Source of the DNA: Streptomyces hundungensis
GTDB taxonomy: Bacteria > Actinomycetota > Actinomycetes > Streptomycetales > Streptomycetaceae
Direction of reading: 5' to 3'
Assembly: GCF_003627815.1 (NCBI RefSeq)
Contig: NZ_CP032698.1
Span: 5,890,001-5,954,000 of the forward strand
Length of the DNA stretch: 64,000 bases
How positions within the stretch are numbered: the stretch's first letter is position 1; each line of letters starts with the position of its first letter. Shown in pieces: positions 62,583-64,000 of this stretch. The translations under genes were made by a program, and so were the position numbers. The notes under the pieces are model-generated. The model saw nothing but the letters and a program-made list of their open reading frames with translations, did no database searches and had not been told where the DNA came from.

Positions 62583-63611
62583 ATGAGCAGCAACCCGGTT
62601 GAGAAGATCAGCACCGTCCGCCTCGGCACCGAGGGCCCGATGATCGGCGTCCAGGGATTCGGCGCCATGGGCATCAGCGAGTTCTACGGCGACACCGACG
62701 AGAGCGCCGCACGCGACACCCTGGAGGCGACCGTCGAGGCGGGCGTCACCCTCATCGACACCGCCGACATCTACGGCTCCGGGGCCAACGAGGAGTTCCT
62801 CGCCCCGTTCCTCGCCGCCCACCGCGACGAGGTGACCCTGGCCACCAAGTTCGCCATCGAGCGCCGGGCCGACGACCCGACGTACCGGGGCATCAACAAC
62901 AGCCCCGCCTACATCAAGAAGGCCGTCGAAGCGAGCCTGCGCCGCCTGGGCATCGAGACCATCGACCTCTACTACATGCACCGCCGCGACCCCGAGGTGC
63001 CGCTCGCGGAGTCCGTCGGCGCGATGGCCGAGCTGGTCACCGAGGGCAAGGTCAAGTACCTGGGCCTGAGCGAGGTCACCGGAGCCGAGCTGCGCGAGGC
63101 GCACGCCGTGCACCCGATCAGCGCCCTCCAGTCGGAGTGGTCGGTCTTCAGCCGGGACGTCGAGCGCAGCGCCGTGCCGGCCGCCGCCGAACTCGGCGTC
63201 ACCTTCGTGCCGTACTCGCCGCTCGGCCGGGGCTTCCTCACCGGCGCCTTCGCCGACGCGGGCAAGGAGCTGAGCAAGGGCGACTTCCGCCAGTTCCAGC
63301 CGCGCTTCACCGGGGACAACGCCGCGGCCAACGCCGCCCTGCTCGAACCCCTGCACAAGATCGCGGCGGCACACGGCGCGACGACCGCGCAGATCGCGCT
63401 CGCCTGGGTGCAGCAGCGCGCGCAGGTGCACGGCCTCACCGTCGTGCCGATCCCCGGCACCCGCAAGCGCAGCCGCCTCCTGGAGAACACCGGCGCGACC
63501 CGCATCACGCTCAGCGCCGAGGAGCTGGCCCTCCTCGAACCCATCGCCGGGCAGGTCGCGGGCGACCGCTACCCCGACATGTCCTCCACCTCGGCGGCCC
63601 GCGAACAGTAG
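62583..63611 (+). CDS. Aldo/keto reductase
   Basis: A 342-aa NADPH-dependent reductase of the AKR superfamily. Catalytic residues: Asp and Tyr in LIDTADIYGSGANE, Lys in TLATKFAIE, His in YYMHRRDPEVP. NADPH site near PIPGTRKRSRLLENTGA. It reduces aldehydes or ketones. In operon with merR (6-bp gap), so electrophilic aldehydes probably induce it. Confidence 0.92.
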   Translation: MSSNPVEKISTVRLGTEGPMIGVQGFGAMGISEFYGDTDESAARDTLEATVEAGVTLIDTADIYGSGANEEFLAPFLAAHRDEVTLATKFAIERRADDPTYRGINNSPAYIKKAVEASLRRLGIETIDLYYMHRRDPEVPLAESVGAMAELVTEGKVKYLGLSEVTGAELREAHAVHPISALQSEWSVFSRDVERSAVPAAAELGVTFVPYSPLGRGFLTGAFADAGKELSKGDFRQFQPRFTGDNAAANAALLEPLHKIAAAHGATTAQIALAWVQQRAQVHGLTVVPIPGTRKRSRLLENTGATRITLSAEELALLEPIAGQVAGDRYPDMSSTSAAREQ

Positions 63612-63615
63612 GACC

Positions 63616-63694
63616 CGGCCCGAGGGTGCCCACGCCGAGGGGTGCCCGGCCCGAGGGGGCACGCGCCGAGGGGTGGGGTGCCCGCCCCGAGGGG
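63616..63694. repeat. Degenerate 15-bp tandem repeats in a convergent gap
   Basis: About five units of the type GCCGAGGGGTGCCC, some with GGCAC or GTCAC ends, fill the space between the aldo/keto reductase and acyltransferase genes. No gene or clear terminator here. Confidence 0.55.
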
Positions 63695-64000
63695 TCACGC
63701 GAGCCCCAGCGCGAACACCGCGAAGCCCGCCGCGAGCAGCCCCGCCGCTGCCCGGCGGGCCTTCGTCGCCCTGGTCCAGGGCGCCTCGAAGCCCCGCGCG
63801 TACCGGGCGATCACCACCAGCAGCGCCGCGAACACCGGCATCCAGGCGAGCCGTTCGCCGATCCAGGCCCAGCTTTCGGGCGCGGTGGTGAGGCCCGGCA
63901 CCCGCCCCGCGAAGGAGGCCGGGACGGCGGCGGCGAGCAGCGCCGTCTGGTGCCAGCACAGGATGGTCATCGCGGACAGGTTGACCACCACGACGGGTGC
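63695..64000 (-). CDS. Acyltransferase-3 family membrane protein, C-terminal part
   Basis: Only the last 101 codons are inside the window; the 5' part lies beyond base 64000. The segment VVVVNLSAMTILCWHQTALL is characteristic of the last helices of acyltransferase-3 (O-acyltransferase) proteins. Two further hydrophobic stretches (MPVFAALLVVIARYARGF, AAAGLLAAGFAVFALGLA) follow. Such proteins acylate sugars or lipids at the membrane. Confidence 0.7.
   Translation of the reverse strand, partial: APVVVVNLSAMTILCWHQTALLAAAVPASFAGRVPGLTTAPESWAWIGERLAWMPVFAALLVVIARYARGFEAPWTRATKARRAAAGLLAAGFAVFALGLA

Overview
The window is a stretch of actinobacterial chromosome that almost certainly comes from Streptomyces. 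Base composition is very GC-rich with strong third-position G/C bias. Many starts are GTG, and several genes look leaderless, with a TANNNT hexamer 6-8 nt before the start codon. The gene set is the one I recall from the conserved core of Streptomyces coelicolor: nirBD, a SoxR-target reductase, narB, dgt, dnaG-hrdA, mbl, matB, then fasR-fabD-fabH-acpP-fabF. That synteny is from memory and was not searched. Most of the window is housekeeping. The accessory signal is a set of repeats, two tandem insertion sequences and expanded coding repeats.

Layout. 0-4 kb: nitrite assimilation (nirD partial, nirB with an apparent 1-base frameshift, a second FAD oxidoreductase) behind a GlnR-like site. 4.2-7 kb: sensor-domain protein, histidine kinase and LuxR-type response regulator. 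7.1-11.3 kb: ferric-reductase-like flavoprotein, small secreted protein, class F sortase, repetitive membrane protein and aminotransferase IV. 11.4-17 kb: NADPH:FMN reductase under a near-perfect SoxR box, cutA, a gamma-glutamylcyclotransferase-like gene, assimilatory nitrate reductase, a SanA/YdcF-like protein and sirohydrochlorin chelatase. Sirohydrochlorin chelatase supplies siroheme for NirB, so nitrate to ammonium is nearly complete here. 17-23 kb: dgt, ferredoxin reductase, dnaG and the sigma factor hrdA. 23-28.7 kb: heterodimeric ABC exporter, FGGY kinase and a YtxH-like protein. 28.8-29.3 kb: two tRNA-Asn and one CAT-anticodon tRNA. 29.5-35.4 kb: a 59-aa gene behind a 16-bp hairpin, an MFS permease, a fused acetyl-CoA carboxylase carboxyltransferase overlapping matB (malonyl-CoA synthetase), and a LysE-type exporter. 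35.4-45.5 kb: GAF histidine kinase with a coding minisatellite, mbl, MarR and its divergent oxidoreductase, ohr, proline iminopeptidase, EI24 protein and LysR. 45.6-54.5 kb: dehydrogenase, a C15-peptidase-like secreted protein, TetR/GH3 beta-glucosidase, two tandem IS5-family copies and an SGNH lipoprotein. 54.9-60.3 kb: DUF3145 and the fatty-acid synthase operon with fasR. 60.4-64 kb: pirin, serine hydrolase, MerR plus aldo/keto reductase, and the end of an acyltransferase-3 protein.

The least ordinary signals are as follows. (1) Two arrays of a 7-bp repeat (consensus TGRCAGM) lie in opposite orientation and flank the narB/cutA block. (2) A palindromic MITE-like element occurs as a 193-bp copy and an 83-bp internally deleted copy, and its end supplies the stop codon of the adjacent gene in both places. 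(3) Two identical IS5-family copies lie in tandem, each inserted in a different intergenic repeat. (4) In-frame minisatellites occur in several membrane or sensor genes. (5) A pyroglutamyl-peptidase-like protein has Ser at the catalytic Cys position. I found no CRISPR array, prophage, secondary-metabolite cluster or clearly new defence system.
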